Assembly (NCBI GenBank): GCA_021827985.1
Contig: JAKATL010000026.1
Span: 1-36,917 of the forward strand
Length of the DNA stretch: 36,917 nucleotides
Source of the DNA: a bacterium
GTDB taxonomy: Bacteria > Chloroflexota > Dormibacteria > Aeolococcales > Bog-877
Reading direction: 5' to 3'
Every line of letters begins with the position of its first letter. Position 1 is the first letter of the stretch. The notes under the pieces are model-generated. The model saw only the letters and a program-made list of their open reading frames with translations, had not been told where the DNA came from and ran no database searches. Shown here in pieces: positions 23,638 through 30,959 of the stretch. Made by a program: the position numbers and the translations under genes.

Positions 23638-24621
23638 GCAGTTGCCTGAGATTGCCCTGCCGGGAGCCGGACGCCGCCCGGCCAGCAGGAGCCATGAATA
23701 GAGAGCGAGCCCGGTCCCGGCCCCCACCGCCAGCTTGGCGGGGTCGGGGAGCGTCGAGGGCGTGACGAATCCCTCTATGAGGCCGGCGATCACCAAGAGG
23801 CAGGCCGCTCCCAGGGCGAGCTCGACCGCCGGCCGGGCCACTCGCGCCAGCGCCTCCTCCCGGCTGCGCAGGCCCGGGCGGAGCACCGCGTCTCCGAGGC
23901 GGAGCCCGGCCCCGGCGGCGGTACAGATGACGGTGAGTTCGATGACTCCGTGGGGGACGATGAGGGACCAGAACTGGAGGTCGAGGCCGGCGGAGTGGCT
24001 GGCGCCGGCCAGGACCCCGAGCTGGAAGCCGTTGGCCAGCAGGAGGGCCACGGTGGGGATCCCCAGGAGCAACCCCAGGACACAGGCCAGCGCCGCCACC
24101 CGGATGTTGTTCTGGATGATGAACGCCGAGAGCTGAGAGCCCAACTGCCCGCCCACGGCCGCGGGGTTGCCCAGATGGTGGGCGGCCAGGCTGGCCTGGT
24201 ATCCGGTGGGGAGCAGACCGGTGAGGTCGGGTCGCAGCCCCACCGCGGCCCATCCCGCCACCACACCCGACACCAGGCATCCCGCCGCCACCGCCACGTA
24301 GCCGCCGAGGTCCCGGAACAGCCGGGGCAGCCCCACGGCGAAGAAGACCGGGAGCTGCCGGAGGCCGCCCCGAGGCTGGTGGTAGAGCACCGGCTGGGCG
24401 GTGGCCAGCAGCCGTTCCAGCTCGGAAACGAGCTCGGAGCCTGGGTAGTCCCGCCGGGCCAGCGCCAGGTCAGAGCTGAGCCGCTGGACCAGGGATGAGA
24501 GCCGGTCCACCTCCGCCGCCGACCGACCCCCAAGGCGCCTCCCCCCCAGCTTCCGGGCAAGCCCGATCAGCTCTTCCCAGTCCGGGGTCTCCCGGCGGCG
24601 GAACTCCTCCTGGCTGATCAC
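23635..24621 (-). CDS. SpoIIM-family (DUF95) membrane protein
   Basis: A 328-residue membrane protein. A helical cytosolic N-terminal part (~1-90, with WEELIGLARKLGGRRL and LVQRLSSDLALARRDYPGSE) precedes about five membrane segments. The family motif NNIRVAALACVLGLLLGIPTVALLLANGFQLG (about 165-196) and PHGVIELTVI are diagnostic of SpoIIM/DUF95 proteins. In sporulating Firmicutes SpoIIM takes part in peptidoglycan remodelling during engulfment; here, with RDD divergent and MoxR/DUF58 nearby, it is the non-sporulation version common in Actinomycetota. The GTG at 24621 has GGGAGC about 12 nt upstream. The stop codon coincides with the ispH -10 box. Confidence 0.88.
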   Translation of the reverse strand: MISQEEFRRRETPDWEELIGLARKLGGRRLGGRSAAEVDRLSSLVQRLSSDLALARRDYPGSELVSELERLLATAQPVLYHQPRGGLRQLPVFFAVGLPRLFRDLGGYVAVAAGCLVSGVVAGWAAVGLRPDLTGLLPTGYQASLAAHHLGNPAAVGGQLGSQLSAFIIQNNIRVAALACVLGLLLGIPTVALLLANGFQLGVLAGASHSAGLDLQFWSLIVPHGVIELTVICTAAGAGLRLGDAVLRPGLRSREEALARVARPAVELALGAACLLVIAGLIEGFVTPSTLPDPAKLAVGAGTGLALYSWLLLAGRRPAPGRAISGNC

Positions 24622-24646
24622 CGGCTCGATCGCTCCCGCCCGGCGC

Positions 24647-24652
24647 TACCAT
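24647..24652 (+). promoter_or_regulatory. Candidate -10 box of the RDD gene
   Basis: TACCAT ends 11 nt before the GTG at 24664, giving a leader of only about 4 nt. Weaker match to the 6-7 nt pattern seen elsewhere. Confidence 0.35.
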
Positions 24653-24663
24653 GCCCGCCAGCT

Positions 24664-25473
24664 GTGCTGCCACGGTTCGAGTACCGCACCCCGGAGAGCA
24701 TCACCGTCTCCCAGCCGGTGGCCGGGATCGGCTCGCGCGGGCTGGCGGCGGTGGTGGACACCGTGGTCATCCTGCTGATCATCCTCGCCTTCCTGGCTGG
24801 CGCGATCGCGGTGTCCGGCTACACCCTGAATGCCGCGCCGGCGGGCGGTGCCCTGATCATCCTGGTGGTCGTGGCCTCCGTGGTCCCGGTGGCCTACTAC
24901 GTTCTCTGGGAGGTGGCGACCCGGGGCCGTTCTCTGGGCAAGCTGATCTTCAGCCTCCGGGTGGTGGACCGCTCGGGGGTCCCCCTCAGCCCCGCCGACT
25001 CGCTGGTGCGCAACCTGGTCCGGATCCTGGACTTCCTCCCCTTCCTGTACGGGATCGGGGTCTTGGCGATGTTCGCCGGCTCCCGCCCCCGGCGGCTCGG
25101 CGACCTGGCGGCCGGTACCCTCGTGGTCCACGACCGCGGCCTGCGCCATCTGGAGCCCGGCTTCTACACCGGGCCCAGCCCTCGGCTGCGCCGCGCGGAC
25201 CCCGGGCCGCCGATCCCCGGGGCGGAGTCCTGCGGACGGCGCGAGTTCAGCCTGATCGAGGATCTGCTGGCCCGTCCGGAGCTCTCGCCGCGTCGCCGCC
25301 AGGAGGTGTCCCTGGACCTGGTCCGGCTCCTGGAGCGGCGGCCCGGGGTGGCCTGGCCAGGGCCTCTGGACCAAGATCCCCTCGACCTGCTGGAGAGGCT
25401 CTACCTCCAGATCCGGCAGCGGCTCATCGACCCCGCCCCAACTGGGGAGCCCGCTCCACCCGCCGAACCCTGA
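24664..25473 (+). CDS. RDD-family membrane protein
   Basis: A 269-residue membrane protein of the RDD family. The conserved Arg is in GIGSRGLAAVVDTVVILL (about 21-38), and RGRSLGKLIFSLRVVDRSG followed by SLVRNLVRILDFLPFLYG gives the paired Arg/Asp residues. There are three to four membrane helices up to about residue 145, and then a ~115-residue cytosolic tail of unusual length with helical Arg/Leu-rich sequence. RDD proteins are linked to ion transport or act as accessory subunits; with SpoIIM, MoxR and DUF58 they form a common actinobacterial cluster. The last 50 bp overlap the convergent small gene at 25424. Confidence 0.85.
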   Translation: MLPRFEYRTPESITVSQPVAGIGSRGLAAVVDTVVILLIILAFLAGAIAVSGYTLNAAPAGGALIILVVVASVVPVAYYVLWEVATRGRSLGKLIFSLRVVDRSGVPLSPADSLVRNLVRILDFLPFLYGIGVLAMFAGSRPRRLGDLAAGTLVVHDRGLRHLEPGFYTGPSPRLRRADPGPPIPGAESCGRREFSLIEDLLARPELSPRRRQEVSLDLVRLLERRPGVAWPGPLDQDPLDLLERLYLQIRQRLIDPAPTGEPAPPAEP

Positions 25474-25741
25474 GCTCGCGCTCTCTGGGCTCGCGGCGGC
25501 GAGCGGGGGGTGGCGGGTCGCTGGGCTCCTTGAGGTTGCGCCGCACCGTGACCGGGCGTCGGGACGCCTCCACCACGGCCTCCAGGAAGGCCCATACCCG
25601 GTAGGCTCCGTAGCCGGCCAGCAGAAGGAGGGTCACCCCAGCCACCAGGTTGAGCAGGCCCGCCAGCGGCGGGACCACCACCGCCAGCGCCGCGCAGGCT
25701 CCCACCAGCGCCAGACCGGATTTGAGTCTTCGGAGGACCAC
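25424..25741 (-). CDS. Small two-helix membrane protein, unknown
   Basis: A 105-residue product. Two hydrophobic segments (~9-28 and ~30-48: LALVGACAALAVVVPPLAGLL and LVAGVTLLLLAGYGAYRVWAF) are followed by an Arg/Pro-rich tail (RRPVTVRRNLKEP, PPPARRREPRERE). The last 17 codons overlap the 3' end of the RDD gene, so either its tail or that of RDD may be shorter in reality. The start GTG at 25741 has AAGGGG just upstream, too close for standard spacing. No family is recognised. Hydrophobic amino-acid pattern, rather than homology, is the evidence. Confidence 0.5.
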   Translation of the reverse strand: MVLRRLKSGLALVGACAALAVVVPPLAGLLNLVAGVTLLLLAGYGAYRVWAFLEAVVEASRRPVTVRRNLKEPSDPPPPARRREPRERELRVRRVERAPQLGRGR

Positions 25742-25743
25742 GC

Positions 25744-25763
25744 CCCTTGAGTCCGCTCAGGGG
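25744..25763. promoter_or_regulatory. Inverted repeat between divergent genes
   Basis: CCCTTGAG and CTCAGGGG (8-bp arms with one G-U type pair) around loop TCCG, between the small membrane gene and the -10 box of the zinc-ribbon gene. It could be an operator or a chance hairpin. Confidence 0.25.
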
Positions 25764-25780
25764 AGCGTCGGCGTCCGGGC

Positions 25781-25786
25781 TACCAT
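25781..25786 (+). promoter_or_regulatory. Leaderless -10 box of the zinc-ribbon gene
   Basis: TACCAT, then CTGGAG (6 nt), then GTG at 25793. Confidence 0.5.
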
Positions 25787-25792
25787 CTGGAG

Positions 25793-26395
25793 GTGTCTTT
25801 CTCCGCCCCCCGCCCCGATGGCGGGCTGGGGCCCCACCCCCACCGCAGCTGGCTGCATCTGCTTCCCCAGGACCCGGACCAGCGGCCGGTACCGGACGCG
25901 GACAGCCGAGCCCGGCAGATTCTGGTGGAGGAGAGGCTGGCGGTTCCGGGGCCGGAGGCTTCGCTCCTACCAGGGCCTGAGTTCGCGGGTGCGCTGGGAG
26001 CTCGGCCCGGCGCCCTTCCCATGGCCGGCATGCCGCCCCGCGGGGAGGTTCGGGTGGAGTCGGGGGTACTGCGCTTTTACCCCGATCCCGGGCCCGACGG
26101 TTTCGACTCCCTGCCCCTGCGCTCCTACCGGGCGCCCTGCCCCAACTGCGGGAGCGAACTGGACCTCTTCTCGCTTCGCTTCCCCCACCCCGATCCCCAC
26201 ACCGCCAGCTGCCCCGCCTGCGGCGCCGCCGTCTCCCTGCTGGCGGTCGAGTTCACCCCGGAGCTGCCCCGCGCCTGGATGGAGATCACCTTCGGCGACC
26301 TGGACCACCGCCCCACCCTCCGGCCGCACCCGGTGTTCTCGCGGCTGGAGCGGGCCCTCGGGTTTCGGCTGCGCGAGGTCCACGTCAGCCTCTGA
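25793..26395 (+). CDS. Zinc-ribbon protein, unknown
   Basis: A 200-residue protein with a disordered, Pro/Asp/Arg-rich N-terminal half and a folded C-terminal half from about residue 85. The latter starts with EVRVESGVLRFYPD, carries a zinc ribbon (CPNCGSELD at ~116 and CPACGAAVS at ~141) and ends in an Asp/His-rich strand pattern (MEITFGDLDHRPTLRPHPVF). No membrane segment. It might be a nucleic-acid or protein-binding adaptor; no family name is recognised. The start is set by TACCAT 6 nt upstream. It is convergent with the VirB6-like gene, and a perfect hairpin contains both stops. Confidence 0.65.
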   Translation: MSFSAPRPDGGLGPHPHRSWLHLLPQDPDQRPVPDADSRARQILVEERLAVPGPEASLLPGPEFAGALGARPGALPMAGMPPRGEVRVESGVLRFYPDPGPDGFDSLPLRSYRAPCPNCGSELDLFSLRFPHPDPHTASCPACGAAVSLLAVEFTPELPRAWMEITFGDLDHRPTLRPHPVFSRLERALGFRLREVHVSL

Positions 26396-26408
26396 GGCCG
26401 GCTCAGAG
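26390..26408. terminator. Hairpin carrying both stop codons of two convergent genes
   Basis: CTCTGAG (26390-26396) and CTCAGAG (26402-26408) form a perfect 7-bp stem with loop GCCGG. The TGA of the zinc-ribbon gene is in the left arm and the TGA of the VirB6-like gene (minus strand) in the right arm. No T-tract. Confidence 0.4.
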
Positions 26409-27302
26409 CTCGCCCACGGAGAGGCGCCTCACGGCACGGCTCCACCTCCGGGCCGCGGCCTCGGCGCTGGACTCATAGTGGGTGGCCACATTGAGCGCCC
26501 CCGGGACCCGGAGCATGAGGTAGAGGCTGGCGAGGGCGTACAGCATCCCGGCCAGCCCGCCCCCCCTTGTGAACGCCAGCTGCACCGCCACCCGCAGGAC
26601 CAGCAGCTGGGCGAACTGCATGAACAGCGAAACCACCAGGAGCCTGCCCCACTGCCGGGCGAAGCCCCGGGTCTCCGGCAGCACGGTGCAGTAGGCGGCC
26701 AGGGGGGCGGCGGCGCACAGGACAGCCAGCAGGGTGTAGCGGACCACGTAGCTCAAAGCCAGGATCACGACCGCCACCACCAGGGCGGCGGCGAAGAGCA
26801 GGAGGAAGAGGTTCTCCCCCGCGGACTGCACCCCCTGCTGGCTGAGGGGAGAGCTCCAGGGGAGGGCGCTCAGGGAAAGCTGGGCGCCGCCGACCACCAC
26901 CGCACAGAGGGCGTTGTTGAGATCGATCAGCTGCTGCAGGAGGGGCAGGCTGACTGTGGCCAGTGCCACCGCCACAAGACACCGGGGGAGCACCTGCTGA
27001 AGCTGGTGGCGGGCCGCTCCCAGGTCCGCCACGGTGCGCAGCGAGCTGTACAGCAGTATCCCCAGCAGCAGTGCCCCGCCGGCGGCGGCCAGCAGGTGGT
27101 TGAGGGTGGCCAGGCCCGGCGTCCCCGTGAAGGGCGACTGGGTCCTCCCCCCGGCGGCGTCGTAGGTGCCGAAGAGGTAGGTCTTGAGGGCCGCATCCAG
27201 CGCTCCCCGGGCGCTGCTCACGAATTCGGAGAGGATCCCATTGAAGAGCCCGGCCAGAACCCCCAGAGGGTTGATGCCGAACTGGGGAGTTCCGGGCATC
27301 AC
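26403..27302 (-). CDS. VirB6/TrbL-like polytopic membrane protein
   Basis: A 299-residue protein with an amphipathic N-terminal part (INPLGVLAGLFNGILSEFVSSARGALDAALKTYLFGTYD) and about six membrane segments (~70-92, ~105-128, ~165-190, ~192-205, ~220-240, ~246-265). This layout is that of VirB6/TrbL-like channel components of type IV secretion systems, in which the N-terminal helix and the central hydrophobic core are typical while sequence is poorly conserved. It lies 9 bp after the VirB2-like gene and near VirB4- and PrgI-like genes, which carries most of the weight. GTG 27302 and ATG 27299 are adjacent alternative starts. It might instead be another Trb-type membrane subunit. Confidence 0.6.
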   Translation of the reverse strand: MMPGTPQFGINPLGVLAGLFNGILSEFVSSARGALDAALKTYLFGTYDAAGGRTQSPFTGTPGLATLNHLLAAAGGALLLGILLYSSLRTVADLGAARHQLQQVLPRCLVAVALATVSLPLLQQLIDLNNALCAVVVGGAQLSLSALPWSSPLSQQGVQSAGENLFLLLFAAALVVAVVILALSYVVRYTLLAVLCAAAPLAAYCTVLPETRGFARQWGRLLVVSLFMQFAQLLVLRVAVQLAFTRGGGLAGMLYALASLYLMLRVPGALNVATHYESSAEAAARRWSRAVRRLSVGEL

Positions 27303-27311
27303 GGCACTCGG

Positions 27312-27551
27312 TCAGCCCAGCCCGCGCGGCACCGCGGAGAGCAGGACGTGGGTCAGGACCCCGGCCAGCTCCACCCCCAGGGTTCCGATGGCGATCCGCC
27401 CCAGCCAGCGCTGGGCCTCCAGGGCGCTGTGCGGGCTGGGGGCGACCACCCGCCAGATGAAGGCGCAGACGAAGGCCAGGGTGCCCAGGCTGGCGATCAG
27501 CTCCTGCCCCAGCAGAACCCAGGAATTGAGCAGCGAGACCAGTTGGGCCAT
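27312..27551 (-). CDS. VirB2/TrbC-like small two-helix membrane protein
   Basis: A 79-residue product: residues ~10-33 (WVLLGQELIASLGTLAFVCAFIW) and ~48-68 (LGRIAIGTLGVELAGVLTHVLL) are two membrane helices separated by a short polar loop, the plan of VirB2/TrbC pilins and of small T4SS membrane proteins in Gram-positive-type systems. There is no long signal sequence before the first helix. The ATG at 27551 has GGAGGA 6 nt upstream, a strong ribosome site. It is followed 9 bp later by the VirB6-like gene. The pilin-type role is inferred from size, topology and neighbours, not from sequence identity. Confidence 0.55.
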   Translation of the reverse strand: MAQLVSLLNSWVLLGQELIASLGTLAFVCAFIWRVVAPSPHSALEAQRWLGRIAIGTLGVELAGVLTHVLLSAVPRGLG

Positions 27552-27614
27552 GGGGTTCCTCCACGCTTGCCTTTGAACCCCACATAGGTCCGGCTGAGCC
27601 CCGGCCCTGGCGCC

Positions 27615-28085
27615 TCAGCCGGCGTCCGCCTCCCAGGCCGGCTCGCCCGAGCTGACGACCACGGTGACCGGACCGTCGTTCACCGACTCGACCTCCATAT
27701 GGGCTCCGAACTGTCCCTCGGCCACCTGCGCCACCCCCAAGCGGCCCAGCTCCTCGGCGAAGCTGCGGCAGAGCGCGACGGCCGTGGTCGGCGCCGCCGC
27801 CCCCAGGAAGGAGGGCCGGTGGCCCCGACCGGTGGCGGCATAGAGGGTGAACTGGCTCACCACCAGCGCCTGGCCACCCGCCGCCAGCAGGGAGCGATTC
27901 ATCCTCCCGTGGTCGTCAGGGAAGACGCGGAGAGTGGCCACGCGGCCGGCCAGATGGCGGGCGACGTGCTCATCGTCACCGGGCCCGATTCCCAGGTACA
28001 CCAGGAGCCCAGGCCCGGTGGCCCCCAGCTCCTCCCCCTGCACCCTGACCGCCGCCCGCTGGACCCGCTGGACCACGGCCCTCAA
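27615..28085 (-). CDS. dtd: D-aminoacyl-tRNA deacylase
   Basis: A 156-residue cytosolic proofreading enzyme that hydrolyses D-amino acids (and glycine from tRNA-Ala) off tRNA. Signature segments: RAVVQRVQRAAVRV at the N-terminus, the SQFTL motif (77-81) and the NDGPVT motif (136-141) that forms the Gly-cisPro chiral pocket. The TTG at 28085 is chosen because family members begin at MRAVVQRV; it starts 2 nt after the stop of the upstream gene, so translation is probably coupled. The last residues GEPAWEADAG extend a little beyond the family average of ~150. Its place inside the T4SS-like gene group is unexpected and may be coincidental. Confidence 0.94.
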   Translation of the reverse strand: MRAVVQRVQRAAVRVQGEELGATGPGLLVYLGIGPGDDEHVARHLAGRVATLRVFPDDHGRMNRSLLAAGGQALVVSQFTLYAATGRGHRPSFLGAAAPTTAVALCRSFAEELGRLGVAQVAEGQFGAHMEVESVNDGPVTVVVSSGEPAWEADAG

Positions 28086-28087
28086 GG

Positions 28088-28684
28088 TCAGCCGATCGCC
28101 TGCAGGCCGCGGTAGATCCTCATCGCCTCCGCCTCCGCCTCCAGGAAGCTGCCAGCCGCGGCGCGCATCCCCTGGAGGGCAAAGCCCCACTGTCCCGTCG
28201 GGGTGTGCGGGCCGGGAAGGGTACGGCCCCGGTAGCGCGGGGGATAGAAGGTGATGGTAGCCTGAGGCAGCCGCTTGAAGATCGGCCCCGCGACCATCAG
28301 CTCGTCGATGGTGCGCGGCCCACTCACCCTCCCCTCGATGAACTCCAGCCGTCGCTGCTTGCGGATGGGGTTGTCCAGGTCTTCGATGAGCACCCTTCCC
28401 CCCTGCTCCTCGGTCATCCGCAGAAGCCCGAAGCAGACGGCCAGGGCGTCAGTCTCGTCACCTTCCACCTTCACGAAGCCGGCGCCCAGGATGGGGTCGG
28501 GGGTTTCCAGCCGCAGGTGGCGCAGGTATTCCGTCTGGAAGAGGCCGCGGGAGGCATCCGTGGCCAGCCACATCCCCCCCTCACGCCAGCTCCGGGTGGC
28601 CGCGAACAGGCGAACCGCCTCCTCCCACCCGGCGACGGTGGCACGTCCGGAATTGAGCAGTCGGTAGCGCACCACCCGACCCAT
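28088..28684 (-). CDS. Uncharacterised protein co-transcribed with dtd
   Basis: A 198-residue soluble protein I do not recognise. It has mixed alpha/beta composition, with ordered segments such as WEEAVRLFAATRSWREGGMWL, GAGFVKVEGDETDALAVCFGLLR, GGRVLIEDLDNPIRKQRRLEF and MVAGPIFKRLPQATITFYPPRY. No membrane segment, signal peptide or Cys pair. Start ATG 28684 has TAGAAT exactly 6 nt upstream, a near-perfect leaderless -10, and the TAG is the stop codon of the VirB4-like gene. The dtd start follows 2 nt after its stop, so it heads a dtd transcript that may continue into the VirB2/VirB6-like genes. Confidence 0.75.
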   Translation of the reverse strand: MGRVVRYRLLNSGRATVAGWEEAVRLFAATRSWREGGMWLATDASRGLFQTEYLRHLRLETPDPILGAGFVKVEGDETDALAVCFGLLRMTEEQGGRVLIEDLDNPIRKQRRLEFIEGRVSGPRTIDELMVAGPIFKRLPQATITFYPPRYRGRTLPGPHTPTGQWGFALQGMRAAAGSFLEAEAEAMRIYRGLQAIG

Positions 28685-28690
28685 GGGGCG

Positions 28691-28696
28691 ATTCTA
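28691..28696 (-). promoter_or_regulatory. Leaderless -10 box overlapping the VirB4-like stop codon
   Basis: TAGAAT, then CGCCCC (6 nt), then ATG at 28684. TAG (28696-28694) is also the stop codon of the VirB4-like gene. Near-consensus TATAAT-type hexamer. Confidence 0.6.
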
Positions 28697-30598
28697 TCCC
28701 CGGTCGCCGTTCGCCCCCGTCTCGGACGCCTCCACCCTAACCCTGGCCTGGGTGGCCCCGGCCAGCATCAGGAACTCGCCCCGGCGGCACCGCTGCAGCC
28801 ACTCGCAGTCCTCGTCGCTCAGGTGGAAGCCGGTCTTGAGGCGCTGGACCCCGGGCCCGGTCGTCGACCCAACCAGCAGGGTCGCGGAGTTGGCGGCGAC
28901 CAGCTCGCCGAAGCCCTCCATGGCAAGGTCGCGGGGCGCCTGGGTCAGCAGCAGCAGGGAACCGGAGTACTTGCGCAGCCGCCGGGCCATCTGCCCCATC
29001 AGCTCGGCCAGTTGGGGCTGGGCGGCGAGCAGGCCGGCCTCGTCGATGATGACCTGCTTGGGAGCGGGGTCCCGCTGGGCCCAAGCCCAGAGCCATTGCG
29101 AGACCAGCAGGGCGGCGCCCGCCCGCCATCGCTCGGGGAGATCGCGCAGCCCCACCCCGAGCGCGCGGGTCACCTCCGGGCCCCGGCCGGGGCGGCTGAA
29201 GAGCATTCCCCCCTGCCCCTCGACCCACGGACGCAGCCGGGCCGCCAGGCTGCGCCCGTGGGGATCTCCGGCCATCACGGGCAGCAGCTCCGCCAGCACC
29301 GGCGCCGAGTCGCCGGCGCCCCGCCGAGGGGCCGCGCACGCCTCCAGGAAGGCGCCCGCCTCAGGGGGAGAAAGGGGGCCCGCCAGCAGGTCCACCAGCT
29401 CCCGGGCGGCGAGCTCGCCCTCCCCGGGGTTGGCGGCCTCGAAGACGTTGAACCCGAAGCCACCTCCCCGGGCCAGGTCCAGGTACGTACCACCCACGGC
29501 CTCGCACCACTCCCGGTGCTCGTTCTCCGGGTCAACCACCACCGTGACCGTCCCCGCCCGCGCCTGGGACACACCCACCAGACGCGCCAGGTAGGACTTC
29601 CCCGCACCCGACGCGGCGATCACGCAGCAGTTGGAGTTGGGGGCGGCGGCCGAGGCGGCCAGCTTCAACCCCACCGGGCCCTGAGTGCGCAGGTGCCGAC
29701 CGATCCGGCAGCTCCCCGGCTCCAGCTCCCCCGGGCCGTCCAGCCAGGGCCAGAGGGTTGCCACCTCCGGGGTGGTGAGCAGCCGGGTGAAGGCACGCCG
29801 GGGTCTCCGCCATCCCCCCGCCTCCAGCAGTGCCGGGCCCTCGTCCAGCCAGGCCGGCGCCAGCTGGGCCCGCATCCCCAGCGCCCGGCGTCGGAGCCGG
29901 GCCGTGGCTGCCCGCACCTCCCCGACCGGGCCCCCTCCGACCGCCATCGACACCGCCACCTCGAACGCTCGCCCCTCCCCTCGGGCAAGAACCTCGCGAA
30001 GGCGGTTGGCGGCCGCCCTCTCGACCGCCAGCGCCGGGTCAGGCATCCCCCAGTCCGCCTCCAGCTCGCGGGCTGCCAGCTCCCGCAGCCGGTGGCGGAG
30101 TCTCCGGTCGGCGGTCCCGGCCTTCACCGGGGAGATGCTCAGGGTGAGGTCCAGGTCCTGCGGCTCGCCCACCAGCTGCCACAGCCACCCGGGCTCGACC
30201 GGCACCCGTGGCAGGGTGGTGAGCCGGAGGCACTCCACCCAGGCCCCCGCCCAGGCGATGCCGGTGACCCGCTCCGCGATTGGCCCCTCCACCAGAGGTG
30301 GGAAGGCGCCTGGGCCGCGCACCGCAGCCCCGCAGAGCCTCTCCAGCTGCGCTGTCGCCTGGGCCGCCAGTTCGTTGCTGGCCGACCACAGCCAGACGGA
30401 CCGCCGGCGCCTGCCGTTGGCCAGCCGCGATGCGACGGTGAGGCGGACCGGGGCCTCCAGCTGATCCAACCACGCCTCGAACCCGGCCAGAAGCTGGGCT
30501 CGGGGGGCGGGGCGGGTGTCCAGAATGTCCGGTGCGGCGATCTCTATCGCCCGCTCGGCCTCGGCGGAGTTCGCGCCGGCTATCCGGCATCCGTCCAA
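28694..30598 (-). CDS. VirB4/TraC-like type IV secretion ATPase
   Basis: A 634-residue ATPase. The N-terminal ~310 residues are a variable domain; the C-terminal half is the VirB4/TrbE motor: Walker A AASGAGKS (328-335), VVVDPENEHREWCEAVGGTYLDL (354-375), FGFNVFEAANP, Walker B QVIIDEAGLL (515-524) and the LTQAPRDL sensor region. The DPENEHREWCEAVGG pattern is a clear VirB4-family element. VirB4 proteins energise pilus assembly and substrate transfer in T4SS. Length is on the short side (typical 600-820). The TTG at 30598 overlaps the PrgI-like gene by 19 bp. No relaxase or VirD4-type coupling protein is adjacent. Confidence 0.85.
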   Translation of the reverse strand: MDGCRIAGANSAEAERAIEIAAPDILDTRPAPRAQLLAGFEAWLDQLEAPVRLTVASRLANGRRRRSVWLWSASNELAAQATAQLERLCGAAVRGPGAFPPLVEGPIAERVTGIAWAGAWVECLRLTTLPRVPVEPGWLWQLVGEPQDLDLTLSISPVKAGTADRRLRHRLRELAARELEADWGMPDPALAVERAAANRLREVLARGEGRAFEVAVSMAVGGGPVGEVRAATARLRRRALGMRAQLAPAWLDEGPALLEAGGWRRPRRAFTRLLTTPEVATLWPWLDGPGELEPGSCRIGRHLRTQGPVGLKLAASAAAPNSNCCVIAASGAGKSYLARLVGVSQARAGTVTVVVDPENEHREWCEAVGGTYLDLARGGGFGFNVFEAANPGEGELAARELVDLLAGPLSPPEAGAFLEACAAPRRGAGDSAPVLAELLPVMAGDPHGRSLAARLRPWVEGQGGMLFSRPGRGPEVTRALGVGLRDLPERWRAGAALLVSQWLWAWAQRDPAPKQVIIDEAGLLAAQPQLAELMGQMARRLRKYSGSLLLLTQAPRDLAMEGFGELVAANSATLLVGSTTGPGVQRLKTGFHLSDEDCEWLQRCRRGEFLMLAGATQARVRVEASETGANGDRG

Positions 30599-30873
30599 GT
30601 GGACCGTTCGGCCCGGCCGGCGAGGGAGCGGATCCAGTAGGCGCCGAGCCGCTCGACCCAGCCCAGGGCCGAGAGCTCCAGCAGCCTGGCCCAGGCCAGG
30701 AGCGACCCCGGCCCCAGCACCAGCCCGGCCAGGAGCACCCTCGGCCCCAGGGGGAGCGGGGCTCGAAGCGCCGCTGCCCCTCCCACCAGGACGAGGCCTA
30801 GAAGGGCCAGCCGGGCTGGTGGCAGCCCGAGGGCCATCGCCTCCTCACGCCCGCCGTCCGGAGCCAGGATCAC
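30580..30873 (-). CDS. PrgI-like small membrane protein upstream of the VirB4-like gene
   Basis: A 97-residue product with two membrane segments (~19-38 LALLGLVLVGGAAALRA and ~42-63 LGPRVLLAGLVLGPGSLLAWA) followed by an amphipathic tail (LGWVERLGAYWIRSLAGRAE). PrgI-family (VirB3-equivalent) proteins of Gram-positive-type T4SS have this size and topology and are encoded immediately before the VirB4 ATPase, as here with a 19-bp overlap. Sequence similarity alone is too weak to prove it. The start may be GTG 30873 or ATG 30837; the latter has GAGGAGG 2 nt upstream, which is too close. Confidence 0.5.
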   Translation of the reverse strand: MILAPDGGREEAMALGLPPARLALLGLVLVGGAAALRAPLPLGPRVLLAGLVLGPGSLLAWARLLELSALGWVERLGAYWIRSLAGRAERSTWTDAG

Positions 30874-30959
30874 GTCTCACCAGGCTGGACCGGCCGCGGC
30901 CCCGCCGTGACGCCCGCACTCCCGAGGCCCCCGCAGCTGATCACCTCCATCGCCGTCCA

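Noticed and set aside
25650..30640. Very long open frames on the plus strand (645 codons at 25650-27587 and 811 codons at 28205-30640)
   Set aside because: They lie antisense to the VirB6/dtd/VirB4-like genes, have low-complexity His/Gln/Gly/Pro-rich translations and no family features; long antisense frames are expected at this GC content.
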